The translations under genes and the position numbers were made by a program. Positions 1 to 6,596 of a stretch of DNA of 23,415 nt are shown here, piece by piece (position 1 is the first letter of the stretch; every line of letters begins with the position of its first letter). A model generated the notes under the pieces. It made no database searches. It was not told where the DNA came from and worked only from the letters and a program-made list of their open reading frames with translations. Source of the stretch: a virus; the IMG/VR virus record IMGVR_UViG_3300010157_000258, positions 1 through 23,415 of that record; one strand, 5' to 3'.

Positions 1-1499
1 CGCATATAGGCGGCTTCAAGATCCTGCCAGTAGTTCATCGCCCACGGGTTAGCCCTGCGCCAACCGTCTACCATGCGCCGCGCATCGCTCTCAGGCAGCA
101 CAATACCATAGGCGCGGCCCATCGCCGCGAAGGCACCGATACCGCCGGAGAAACCAAGGGCAAGCTCTTGCACCTTGCCGATCTGGCGTTGCTCGTCGGT
201 CACCTGATCGTAGGGGACATGGAATGTCGCCGCCGCGTTGACCTTGTAAACATCCTTGCCGGTGACGAACAGTTCGAGTTTGGCGTTGCCCGCAAGGCTG
301 TTGGATAGCCAAGGCGTGACACGCGCTTCAATCGACGCGTAGTCGGCGACGACAAACGACTTACCCTCGGCGGGCAACAACGCCGGGCGAAGCATACCCT
401 TCAGTACGTCAGTGACGCGCTTGCCGTGCTTTGGAACGATAGCATGACCGCGCACCATCGCTTGGCGCACTGCTTCTGGTTCTTTGGCGCATTTGCGGGT
501 GAAGTTGTGAACCTGAGCGCCATAAGACGACGCGCGCCCCGTGGCTGCTCCACCGGCAAACACGAACGCGCCGCGAACGCGGTGGTCGTCCTCGTCAGCC
601 AGAGCAGCCAACCGGCTAAACTTGGCAACCGACGAAGCCCACAGATCATCGGCGCACTGGATGACTTCCTCGACATCCGGCGGCACTTGCTCAGGGTCGT
701 TCATGGAGAGAAGGTTAGCGCGGACGGACTTGTCGATGGATTGCTTTTCTTCGCCGTCTTTGTGCAGGATCATTAGCTTGCGGGCTTCAGGCCCGACACG
801 ATCCCAAACCCATTGGCGCATCTTAGGGCTGCGGACGGATGTAATAGCACCCTCCGTAACCTCGGCGACAATGTTCTGGATCTCTTCCAACTCGGTGCTT
901 GCGTAACGCACTGCGGCTTCGCAGAGCTGCGTGTCCACTCGAACACCTTTGTCATTAATGCGTTCGTTGATGTGGTAATCGCGTAGCTCGTCGTCGTCCA
1001 GATCGCGCATAGCCTTGCTAACCGCCCGCATAGCGCGGACATCTTGTTCGCAATAGGCTATCATCTCAGCCATCAGCGTTGGGTCGTCGTTAAAGCTGCC
1101 ATCAGCGCGGGGGATCGACAACAGGCGGATCAGTTGGTTGCCGCGATGGTCTTTCTTCATTGTGCTGCTGATGGCGCGTCCAATATCTTCGAGTGACCCC
1201 GGCAAGCAATTAGCCCGCGCTTGTGTTGCGGTGCAATAGAACTGCTCTAACTTAAACGGAATTGCTAAGATATGCCAAAAGACAAGACGCTCGAAAGCGG
1301 CGTTGTGCGCGCGGATTTGTCCCTTGTAATTGCGAACGTCTTGAGGGAATGGTTGATCAGGTGTCCATGTGCGGACTTCCTCGTCATCGAACGCATAGGA
1401 CATACACAGCACATCTGTCGAAGCGTCGCGAGAATAATTATAAACACCGCGCGATTTTAAATCGCACCGGCTCCTTGTTTCAAAATCAATCCAGAGCAT
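1..1499 (-). CDS. Family A (Pol I-like) phage DNA polymerase, C-terminal part beyond window
   Basis: This is a replicative DNA polymerase of family A; it lacks its 3' end because the window stops at position 1 (499 residues are visible). Reading the minus strand from ATG 1499 gives a 3'-5' exonuclease domain: WIDFETRS near residue 3 (D5, E7), AHNAAFER (exo II-like), YCEQDV (exo III-like). The polymerase domain follows, with motif A DYASIEAR at D386-R393 and an O-helix containing R438 and K442, then ELALGFSGG. Motif C (HDE) must lie outside. An in-frame TAA lies just upstream of ATG 1499 and an AAAGGT Shine-Dalgarno-like site precedes it, so the start is firm. It lies downstream of the DUF2800 and ssDNA-binding-type genes, a usual phage replication order. 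The O-helix has Leu at the E. coli F762-equivalent position. Confidence 0.95.
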   Translation of the reverse strand, partial: MLWIDFETRSRCDLKSRGVYNYSRDASTDVLCMSYAFDDEEVRTWTPDQPFPQDVRNYKGQIRAHNAAFERLVFWHILAIPFKLEQFYCTATQARANCLPGSLEDIGRAISSTMKKDHRGNQLIRLLSIPRADGSFNDDPTLMAEMIAYCEQDVRAMRAVSKAMRDLDDDELRDYHINERINDKGVRVDTQLCEAAVRYASTELEEIQNIVAEVTEGAITSVRSPKMRQWVWDRVGPEARKLMILHKDGEEKQSIDKSVRANLLSMNDPEQVPPDVEEVIQCADDLWASSVAKFSRLAALADEDDHRVRGAFVFAGGAATGRASSYGAQVHNFTRKCAKEPEAVRQAMVRGHAIVPKHGKRVTDVLKGMLRPALLPAEGKSFVVADYASIEARVTPWLSNSLAGNAKLELFVTGKDVYKVNAAATFHVPYDQVTDEQRQIGKVQELALGFSGGIGAFAAMGRAYGIVLPESDARRMVDGWRRANPWAMNYWQDLEAAYM

Positions 1500-1560
1500 T
1501 GTACTTTACCTTTATGATCAGTTGGGGCATCAATTTGGTTGCTGGACTAGACACGGGAGA

Positions 1561-1603
1561 AAGCCAGAAAATACCGTGTTGCAACATCCTTGAACGCTGG
1601 CTT
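1561..1603. repeat. Nested inverted repeat in the gap before the DNA polymerase gene
   Basis: The 120-bp gap 1500-1619 has no convincing gene. It holds 7-bp arms AAGCCAG (1561-1567) and CTGGCTT (1597-1603). Almost exactly centred between them is a perfect 10-bp palindrome, TGTTGCAACA (1577-1586). It has no U-tract, so it does not look like a simple terminator. It could be an operator or an mRNA structure ahead of the polymerase gene, or chance. Confidence 0.35.
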
Positions 1604-1619
1604 AACTGCCCCGTCTGGA

Positions 1620-2261
1620 TTACACTACCGAGCGACGACGACGAGCAGAAGTAGCGGGTGCCACTTCTTCCTCGACTGGAGCCGCCTCAGCCGCGCCGTC
1701 CATACCAATCCACTTCTTAATGTCGAAGATCGGGGTGTAGATACGACCATAGCTCTTGTGCTGATAGTGTTCTTTCTTCAGCTCAACCACAGCCACCGGC
1801 TTGTTCTGGTCGAGATCAACCTGTTCAGCAATCTTGAGAACCAACTCTTGAACACTGCGCTTACCGCCGACCGAAGTCGTTGCGAAGCGAACTTCCAAGC
1901 CTTCGTCCTCACCATTGATGCACTTCAAGCTCATGCCGATCTGGATCTCCCACCCACGCTTGGCGTTGGCAGGGGCTACATCCATTTCAGGAAGCGGTGA
2001 CGATACCGGCACCATCTTTTCACCAAGCACTTCGCCGTCACCCCAAGCAATAAAGCCGTGGATGAACGAGAAGGGATTGATCGCCCACAAAGAGCCATCT
2101 TCAATCTCGGTCTGGTCTGCGCCGTACACCCAATGACCGGTCTTATCCATTTTAAGGATGACCGAACCACTTGACGGATCAGAAACCTTTACAGCGCGGA
2201 GAGCGGCGGAAAGGCTTGCAACAGGAAGGTTCGAAGAACCAAAGCTAACTACATTAGACAT
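1620..2261 (-). CDS. Putative phage ssDNA-binding-type replication protein (unconfirmed)
   Basis: A 213-aa protein that I do not recognise firmly by motif. It is a mixed beta-rich protein (WVYGADQTEIEDGSLWAINP, GWEIQIGMSLKC, VAVVELKKEHYQHKSYGRIYTPIFDIKKW) followed by an acidic/alanine-rich linker and an Arg-rich tail (ARRRRSVV). It sits directly between a DUF2800 nuclease and a family A polymerase, the place where many phages encode a gp2.5/DUF2815-like ssDNA-binding protein. That role is inferred from context only. ATG 2261 follows a GGAG site by seven bases and begins 2 bp after the DUF2800 stop codon, implying cotranscription and coupled translation. The basic C-terminus is unlike the acidic tail typical of T7 gp2.5-type proteins, which weakens the analogy. 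Confidence 0.8.
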   Translation of the reverse strand: MSNVVSFGSSNLPVASLSAALRAVKVSDPSSGSVILKMDKTGHWVYGADQTEIEDGSLWAINPFSFIHGFIAWGDGEVLGEKMVPVSSPLPEMDVAPANAKRGWEIQIGMSLKCINGEDEGLEVRFATTSVGGKRSVQELVLKIAEQVDLDQNKPVAVVELKKEHYQHKSYGRIYTPIFDIKKWIGMDGAAEAAPVEEEVAPATSARRRRSVV

Positions 2262-2263
2262 TA

Positions 2264-3397
2264 TTACACTCCAATTTTATTAAGGGCAGCAACCATTTGC
2301 TGACCGATTTGCATCACGGCTGGGCGAGGGTCATCCTCGGTTGCCAGTGTGTTGCCCGACGAGACAGAAACAACTAAACCTTCAGGCATTGACAACTTCG
2401 CCTTTTTAAGAAGCGGGTCAGTCTTTGCCGGTGAGATTACAGATGTCACCGTCACTTCAGCTTCAGGGAAATTCTGCGCGAGCCATTCGTAGGCTGTTGC
2501 TTCGTTAACCCATTGTCTCGTTGCGCGTTTCGGCACCAGTTTATACCCCGGCACGGGAACGCTTTTCTCAAGCATTGAAAACGCCAACGCCCTAAGGTCT
2601 TTAATCCAACCTTCTAGCAAATCAGCATTTGCAAGGTACTTGCCGATCATCTCCGCGTCTAGCCCCTCAATCTGCGTTTGCAAGGCTCTGTCCACAGCTC
2701 CGGTCATTAGAGGGCATACCGGACGGGCGGCGCACCATTTGCAATGGTCGCCATGTGCCAGTGGCGCATCTGGCTTCTGCGCTTTCTTCACCGCGCGGAT
2801 CAATTCTTTCTCGAAGTCGGCGATGCGAGCAGGCGTTGTCACCCAACGGGTTACACCTTTGGTAGGTTGAATGATAACACATTCGATTTCAGTTGCTCCA
2901 TCAAACACCCACTTGACTGAGGGTGTTCGCATGGCGGCTGCGGCGTAGAACATAAGCTGAGGGTTTTCTTCAGCGTATACCGCAACTCCGTCTCCGAACT
3001 TCCAATCGATGACATAGGCACGGTCACCAATTCGCCCAAGCAAATCAGTTGAACCGAACACTCCCGGCAATATATCTTCACCGAAACCAACTCTTGTTTC
3101 GACCGCGAGGGCCATCTCAAAGGTAGGATCGATCTGATTAAGCGCATCAAGCGCGGGTAAAAGTTTCTCATCCATCAGTTCCTGAGTTAGAACAATGCCT
3201 TCATATGTATGCCCCAGAAAAGACGACGGCGTTGCGTCTTTACCGACAATCTCAGCGATAACTTCGTGGAGCAAGGTGCCTTCGTCAGCATAACTGCTAG
3301 ACGGCTTGGCGGGCATTGTAGCGCATAACGCTACAGAGCCGGGACACGCGATGACGCGCTTGGCGGTGGAACCACCTACAATGTTACTGTGTTGCAT
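2264..3397 (-). CDS. DUF2800 family, Cas4/RecB-like PD-(D/E)XK nuclease
   Basis: A 377-aa nuclease of the DUF2800 type, related to Cas4/RecB exonucleases; in phages it is a likely DNA end-processing or recombination enzyme. Visible signatures are the N-terminal cysteine C18 (ACPGS), H44-E45 (GTLLHE), D118 (GSTDLLG), D131-W-K133 (VIDWKFGDG) and the QLMFY helix at 147-151. A CxxCx5C cluster follows (C219, C222, C228; CKWCAARPVCP). With C18 this makes the four cysteines expected for an Fe-S cluster of the Cas4/AddB kind, so all key residues look intact. Start ATG 3397 has an AAAGGA site that lies inside the upstream small gene, with which it overlaps by 14 bp. It is followed 2 bp later by the ssDNA-binding-type gene. 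Confidence 0.9.
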   Translation of the reverse strand: MQHSNIVGGSTAKRVIACPGSVALCATMPAKPSSSYADEGTLLHEVIAEIVGKDATPSSFLGHTYEGIVLTQELMDEKLLPALDALNQIDPTFEMALAVETRVGFGEDILPGVFGSTDLLGRIGDRAYVIDWKFGDGVAVYAEENPQLMFYAAAAMRTPSVKWVFDGATEIECVIIQPTKGVTRWVTTPARIADFEKELIRAVKKAQKPDAPLAHGDHCKWCAARPVCPLMTGAVDRALQTQIEGLDAEMIGKYLANADLLEGWIKDLRALAFSMLEKSVPVPGYKLVPKRATRQWVNEATAYEWLAQNFPEAEVTVTSVISPAKTDPLLKKAKLSMPEGLVVSVSSGNTLATEDDPRPAVMQIGQQMVAALNKIGV

Positions 3398-3572
3398 AGT
3401 TGGTTTCCTTTAAAAATTTTACCATATCGTCGATTATTTGATCAGGATTTTTTACAACTTCCAAACTAAGCCCAAGAAGCGTAACTAATACGTTGATAAC
3501 GTCATTATGAGTATGTCCACCTAAAATTTCGCTAATTTCTAACACTAATTCTTGTATTTCATCCGAAACCAT
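3384..3572 (-). CDS. Small conserved-looking phage protein of unknown function (62 aa)
   Basis: A small helical protein, EIQELVLEISEILGG...NVLVTLLGLSLEVV...IIDDMVKFLKE, with no recognised domain. A longer 82-aa reading from 3632 is open. I prefer ATG 3572 because it has a good AGGAAAGGAT ribosome site just upstream, and because a promoter-like sequence (TTGACA, 16 bp, TATGGT at 3628-3601) lies downstream of the 3632 start, so the extra 20 codons would not be on that transcript. It overlaps the DUF2800 start by 14 bp and is the first gene of the leftward early cluster. The function is unknown; a small regulatory or accessory protein is possible. Confidence 0.7.
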   Translation of the reverse strand: MVSDEIQELVLEISEILGGHTHNDVINVLVTLLGLSLEVVKNPDQIIDDMVKFLKETNYATQ

Positions 3573-3600
3573 TTCACTATCCTTTCCTGTTGAGGTGCCA

Positions 3601-3628
3601 ACCATACCGCAATAAAAAATGCTGTCAA
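3601..3628 (-). promoter_or_regulatory. Candidate leftward sigma70-type promoter for the early gene cluster
   Basis: On the minus strand TTGACA (3628-3623) is followed after 16 bp by TATGGT (3606-3601). The start at 3572, with its Shine-Dalgarno, then lies about 30 bp downstream. The -35 box is part of the 19-bp dyad at 3623-3641, so a protein bound there would block this promoter. The -10 matches the consensus only partly. Confidence 0.55.
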
Positions 3629-3641
3629 ACATTTTTTTACA
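3623..3641. promoter_or_regulatory. Operator-like dyad, copy 1 (TGTnAAA-N5-TTTnACA)
   Basis: The plus strand reads TGTCAAACATTTTTTTACA. It has the symmetric form TGTnAAA-N5-TTTnACA, and over 20 bp it matches the copy at 5030-5049 at 18 positions. It lies between the divergent starts at 3572 and 3706 and overlaps the leftward -35 box. It is probably a binding site for a phage regulator that is not encoded in the window; this is an inference from symmetry, placement and duplication. Confidence 0.55.
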
Positions 3642-3650
3642 AAGATGAAA

Positions 3651-3679
3651 TTAAACTGACATTATAAAGGTGGTATAAG
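3651..3679 (+). promoter_or_regulatory. Candidate rightward promoter for the phosphoesterase gene
   Basis: TTAAAC (3651-3656), 17 bp, TATAAG (3674-3679). The -10 is near consensus and the -35 is poor. The expected transcript would begin about 20 bp before ATG 3706 and include its AGAGGAT ribosome site. Confidence 0.4.
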
Positions 3680-3705
3680 GGCTTACCAAATCAGAGGATG
3701 ACCCA

Positions 3706-4638
3706 ATGGCTACTCCCCCTCTTAGTGCAGAAATTTTAATTGATACATTGCGTTTGTGGGAAGAAAATAAATGCGTTGATGCCGCCGCCGCGCGGTCGAT
3801 TGGCGTAAACGTCAAGACCTTTACCCACCGACGTTCGCAGGCACAACTGCGGTTTCCTAACGGAATACCTGATCAAACAATCAATGGGCGCTGGGCATAC
3901 CCGCGCATGATTGCAAAGAATGTTCCCGGAACGACATGGTTAATTGTTTCTGATTTACATATCTGGGATGGCGACCCGCCATTAATTTACAAAGCTGTTG
4001 TCAAGCTCGCCAAGACTCTAAAAGTAGACGGCATTGTTCTGAATGGCGACATTATCGATGGTGCTAGGATCTCGCGCCACCCGCAAATGCGTGGGTCAAA
4101 AGCACCTAAAATTGAAAAAGAAATTGAAACCGCCAAGCGGTGGATTAAGATGCTTCCAAAAGTCAAGCATCAACTCTGGACAATAGGCAACCACGACATT
4201 CGCATCGACAACTACATTGCCGCCAACGCCAATGAACTTGATGGATACATCCTGTCGCTTCACGAACATTTCCCAGATTGGGAATTTGCGTGGGCGTTTG
4301 AGTTTAACGAGACTGTTGAAATTCGGCATCGCTTTCGGTCGGGCATTCACTCAGGCTATAACAGTTCCATGCACTCCGGCCTTAGCATGGTGACAGGTCA
4401 TACGCATCAGCTACAGATCACGGCTATCAGGGATCGTAAGGGAACGCGCTGGGGCGTGGAAACTGGCACATTGGCTGACCCGCATGGGCCGCAGTTTCAG
4501 TATACCGAGGGCGCATCGTCGAGAGCGCAACAAGGCTTCGCCGTGCTTACATTTGACGATGACGGGGTAATGATGCCCCCTGAACTCTGCGAACTGCTAA
4601 ACGGCAGGCCAGTGTTCAGGGGGCAGTACGTATTTTAG
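3706..4638 (+). CDS. Calcineurin-like metallophosphoesterase with N-terminal helix-turn-helix-like domain
   Basis: A 310-aa protein. Residues 7-50 look like a DNA-binding helix-turn-helix (AAAARSIGVNVKTFTHRRSQ). The catalytic domain has all the blocks of the calcineurin-like metallophosphoesterase superfamily: D83-x-H85 (SDLHIWDG), GD at 114-115 (LNGDIIDG), GNHD at 161-164, H215 (SGIHSG) and GHTH at 231-234. Members bind two metal ions and cleave phosphomono- or diesters, including nucleic acids; the substrate here is unknown. ATG 3706 follows AGAGGAT and is the first gene of the rightward block. It ends tail-to-tail with the leftward gene at 4635, sharing 4 bp. Joined to a DNA-binding region, a role in nucleic-acid processing is more likely than small-molecule hydrolysis, but this is inference. 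Confidence 0.9.
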   Translation: MATPPLSAEILIDTLRLWEENKCVDAAAARSIGVNVKTFTHRRSQAQLRFPNGIPDQTINGRWAYPRMIAKNVPGTTWLIVSDLHIWDGDPPLIYKAVVKLAKTLKVDGIVLNGDIIDGARISRHPQMRGSKAPKIEKEIETAKRWIKMLPKVKHQLWTIGNHDIRIDNYIAANANELDGYILSLHEHFPDWEFAWAFEFNETVEIRHRFRSGIHSGYNSSMHSGLSMVTGHTHQLQITAIRDRKGTRWGVETGTLADPHGPQFQYTEGASSRAQQGFAVLTFDDDGVMMPPELCELLNGRPVFRGQYVF

Positions 4639-4967
4639 TCTTCGTCGCTAAGTTCGATCAGACCGTCAATGCCGTCATCTGTCGTGATCGTCATTAAAAT
4701 AGGGCGCTCAAAGGCTTCTGCCATCAAATCAAAATCGGCTGCAAGCTCTTCAAACGTAGCGCCGAAAGGCTCTGCGTTTTCGTCAGACCAATATTCGATG
4801 TCGCCATCGTCATTATAAAACACTTCGCGAATGGAAAACGTGTCCGTATCCCACGCAAGGTCTTCGTTCTTTGGGCTGTATATCACTCGATAATTCCATG
4901 CCATGTCTTCAATATCCTTACTTGGGGATGTTGCAAAATCCCATTCAAAAGCAAAAGTAGTTTGCAT
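4635..4967 (-). CDS. Small, very acidic protein of unknown function (110 aa)
   Basis: A 110-aa protein beginning MQTTFAFEWDF. It contains about 30 Asp/Glu against about 5 Lys/Arg, so it is strongly negative, with the pattern AWNYRV...DTFSIREVFYNDDGDIEYWSDENAEPFGATFEELAADFDLM. It resembles small uncharacterised proteins I have seen from phages and Alphaproteobacteria, without a known function. The open frame extends to 5039, but ATG 4967 has a clear CGGAGAA site seven bases upstream. The upstream part is intergenic-like and related to the other divergent gap, so I chose 4967. It is the only leftward gene inside the rightward block and ends tail-to-tail with the phosphoesterase. High acidity would fit a DNA-mimic role, but that is speculation. 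Confidence 0.75.
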   Translation of the reverse strand: MQTTFAFEWDFATSPSKDIEDMAWNYRVIYSPKNEDLAWDTDTFSIREVFYNDDGDIEYWSDENAEPFGATFEELAADFDLMAEAFERPILMTITTDDGIDGLIELSDED

Positions 4968-5028
4968 AATTAGTTCTCCGTTTCGCAAGGCTAAATACAC
5001 CATACGTGGATTGCAAAAAAATGACGAC

Positions 5029-5057
5029 TTGTCAAACAATCTTTTACAAGTTATGAA
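5029..5057 (+). promoter_or_regulatory. Candidate rightward promoter for the VRR-NUC/helicase genes
   Basis: TTGTCA (5029-5034), 17 bp, TATGAA (5052-5057). The -10 ends only 5 bp before ATG 5063, so a transcript from it would be leaderless or nearly so; no Shine-Dalgarno is visible before that ATG, which fits. The boxes straddle the operator-like dyad at 5030-5048. Confidence 0.4.
5030..5048. promoter_or_regulatory. Operator-like dyad, copy 2 (TGTnAAA-N5-TTTnACA)
   Basis: The plus strand reads TGTCAAACAATCTTTTACA, the same dyad as at 3623-3641, again between divergent genes (starts 4967 and 5063). A longer flanking symmetry, ACTTGT (5027-5032) and ACAAGT (5046-5051), is present only in this copy. 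It occupies the whole spacer of the candidate rightward promoter. Confidence 0.55.
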
Positions 5058-5062
5058 AACGT

Positions 5063-5332
5063 ATGGAAAAACACATTGAACAGCATCTGGTGCGCGAAGT
5101 TAAGAAGCGCGGCGGCGTAGCTTACAAGTTTACGTCGCCGTCGCATCGCGGCGTGTCAGATCGAATTGTGTGTTTGCCGGGGCAAACATGGTTTGTCGAA
5201 TTGAAACAGCCAAAAGGCAAACTATCGGCGCTTCAAGCGCAATTTGCCAACGACATGGAAAAGTTAAATCAACGATATATTTGTCTGTGGTCAAAAGAAG
5301 ATGTGGATAAATGGTTAAATGAAATTACGTGA
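5063..5332 (+). CDS. VRR-NUC domain nuclease (89 aa)
   Basis: A stand-alone VRR-NUC protein of the PD-(D/E)XK superfamily, of the usual phage length. The N-terminal helix has E2 and E6 (MEKHIEQHLV). Then come GGVAYKFTSPSHRGVSDRIV with D33, the FVELK strand with E46 and K48, and GKLSALQ at 52-58. All expected catalytic positions are present. Small phage VRR-NUC proteins are nickases or structure-specific nucleases and are commonly encoded beside a Snf2-like helicase, as here: the next gene starts within the last 14 bp. No clear ribosome site precedes ATG 5063, but the family pattern begins right at this Met. Confidence 0.92.
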   Translation: MEKHIEQHLVREVKKRGGVAYKFTSPSHRGVSDRIVCLPGQTWFVELKQPKGKLSALQAQFANDMEKLNQRYICLWSKEDVDKWLNEIT

Positions 5333-6596
5333 TTATCAGGAACAAGGCGCGGATTTTCTGTTTGCAAACGACCGCGCGATGATCTTAGCGCCGGTCGGCG
5401 CAGGCAAGACCGCGATGACCTTAGCCGCTATGCAAGACCTAGGCGGGCGGTTTCTGGTGTTAGCACCGCTGCGCGTCTGTAAAGACGTTTGGCCTGTCGA
5501 GCAACCCAAATGGGCACCTAAGTTGAAGTTAGCCGTTGCTGTAGGCACACCGGCGCAACGAGCGAAAGCCCTAGCATCTGACGCTGATGTGGTCGTAACC
5601 AATTATGACAATCTGCAATGGTTGGCGACGCAGCCGCTAAAATTTGACGCTATTGTGTTCGACGAGCTGACGCGGCTGAAGAACCCGTCAGGGACGCGGT
5701 TCAAGGCGTTGCATAAAGTAATTGACAAAATCCACATCCGGTGGGGGTTGACCGGTTCGTTTACATCAAACGGTCTTGAGGATGTCTTTGGGCAATGCAA
5801 GATTGTTGATCAATCGTTGCTCGGTCGGTCGAAAGGCGCGTTTCTTCAGCAATACTTCATGTTGACCAATCCAGACTACGGCGAATGGGTCGCCCGCGCC
5901 GGTTCGCTCGAAGCCGTGATGCAACGCATTAAGCCCGCTACCTTTGTGCTTGAACCCGGCGAATACGCCGACAAGCTGCCGCCCTGCCATATGGTCGAGA
6001 TGCGTTGCGACATGGAAGACCGCAAACCGTACGAGCAAATGAAGAAGGACTCGATTGCAAAGCTAGAAGATAAGGATGTAACCGCGTTGACTGCTGCGGT
6101 CGCCGTCAACAAACTCCAACAGATCTCGTCAGGGTTTGTCTATGACGAGACTGGCACCGCGCACTGGACGGGTTCGCACAAGTTTGATCTGTTGGATGAC
6201 ATTTTAGAAGAAAACCAACGATCTAACACAATCGTCGTTTATAACTACAAAGAAGAACTTGCTATGCTCCAACGGCTCTACCCTTATGCCAAAACCATTG
6301 ACGGCAACGTCGAGGCGTGGAACGAGGGCAAGATCCCGTTGCTGTTGATCCACCCCAAGTCTGCCGGTCACGGGCTGAATTTACAATATGGCGGGAATAA
6401 GATTATCTTCGTGTCGCTGCCGTGGTCGCTTGAGTTGTTTGAGCAGACTGTGGGACGGTTGCACCGAAGCGGTCAGAAGGAAGCAGTATGGTGCTACATC
6501 ATAATGACCAACAAAACAGTGGACGAACGGATATGGGCGAGCCTACACGACAAAAAAGCAATATCGGACATCGCGCTAGACGAGTTGAGGCTGTAA
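5319..6596 (+). CDS. Snf2/SSL2-type superfamily 2 DNA helicase/translocase
   Basis: A 425-aa complete SF2 ATPase of the phage Snf2-like type. It has a Q-motif-like start (LRDYQEQGADFL), Walker A VGAGKT (26-31), motif Ia LAPLRV (48-53), motif II DELT (115-118) followed by RLKNPSG, and motif III GLTGS (143-147). The second RecA lobe has motif V SAGHGLNLQY (348-357) and motif VI QTVGRLHRSGQ (376-386). It probably moves on double-stranded DNA to remodel or open it during replication or recombination, working with the overlapping VRR-NUC nuclease. The 14-bp overlap with the nuclease frame implies translational coupling. The final 64 bp overlap the next small gene. Confidence 0.93.
   Translation: MKLRDYQEQGADFLFANDRAMILAPVGAGKTAMTLAAMQDLGGRFLVLAPLRVCKDVWPVEQPKWAPKLKLAVAVGTPAQRAKALASDADVVVTNYDNLQWLATQPLKFDAIVFDELTRLKNPSGTRFKALHKVIDKIHIRWGLTGSFTSNGLEDVFGQCKIVDQSLLGRSKGAFLQQYFMLTNPDYGEWVARAGSLEAVMQRIKPATFVLEPGEYADKLPPCHMVEMRCDMEDRKPYEQMKKDSIAKLEDKDVTALTAAVAVNKLQQISSGFVYDETGTAHWTGSHKFDLLDDILEENQRSNTIVVYNYKEELAMLQRLYPYAKTIDGNVEAWNEGKIPLLLIHPKSAGHGLNLQYGGNKIIFVSLPWSLELFEQTVGRLHRSGQKEAVWCYIIMTNKTVDERIWASLHDKKAISDIALDELRL

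Noticed and set aside
426-906. Plus-strand frames across the DNA polymerase gene
   Set aside because: The minus strand encodes an uninterrupted polymerase with all expected motifs, so these are antisense shadows.
1486-1587. A 33-aa minus-strand frame in the gap upstream of the DNA polymerase
   Set aside because: It has no usable ribosome site, overlaps the polymerase start and does not look like a phage protein; kept as non-coding.
1590-2000. A 136-aa plus-strand frame opposite the ssDNA-binding-type gene
   Set aside because: The leftward gene has a good start, ribosome site and tight spacing with its neighbours; the opposite frame has none of these.
2264-3397. Reading the Cas4-like nuclease as part of a CRISPR adaptation system
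   Set aside because: No cas1, cas2 or repeat array is present, and DUF2800 proteins are ordinary phage replication-region genes.
3573-3632. A 20-codon N-terminal extension of the 62-aa small gene
   Set aside because: It includes promoter- and operator-like sequence and lacks a ribosome site, while ATG 3572 has a strong one.
4968-5039. A 24-codon N-terminal extension of the acidic gene
   Set aside because: The region is homologous to the other non-coding divergent gap, and the ATG at 4967 has a clear GGAGA site.
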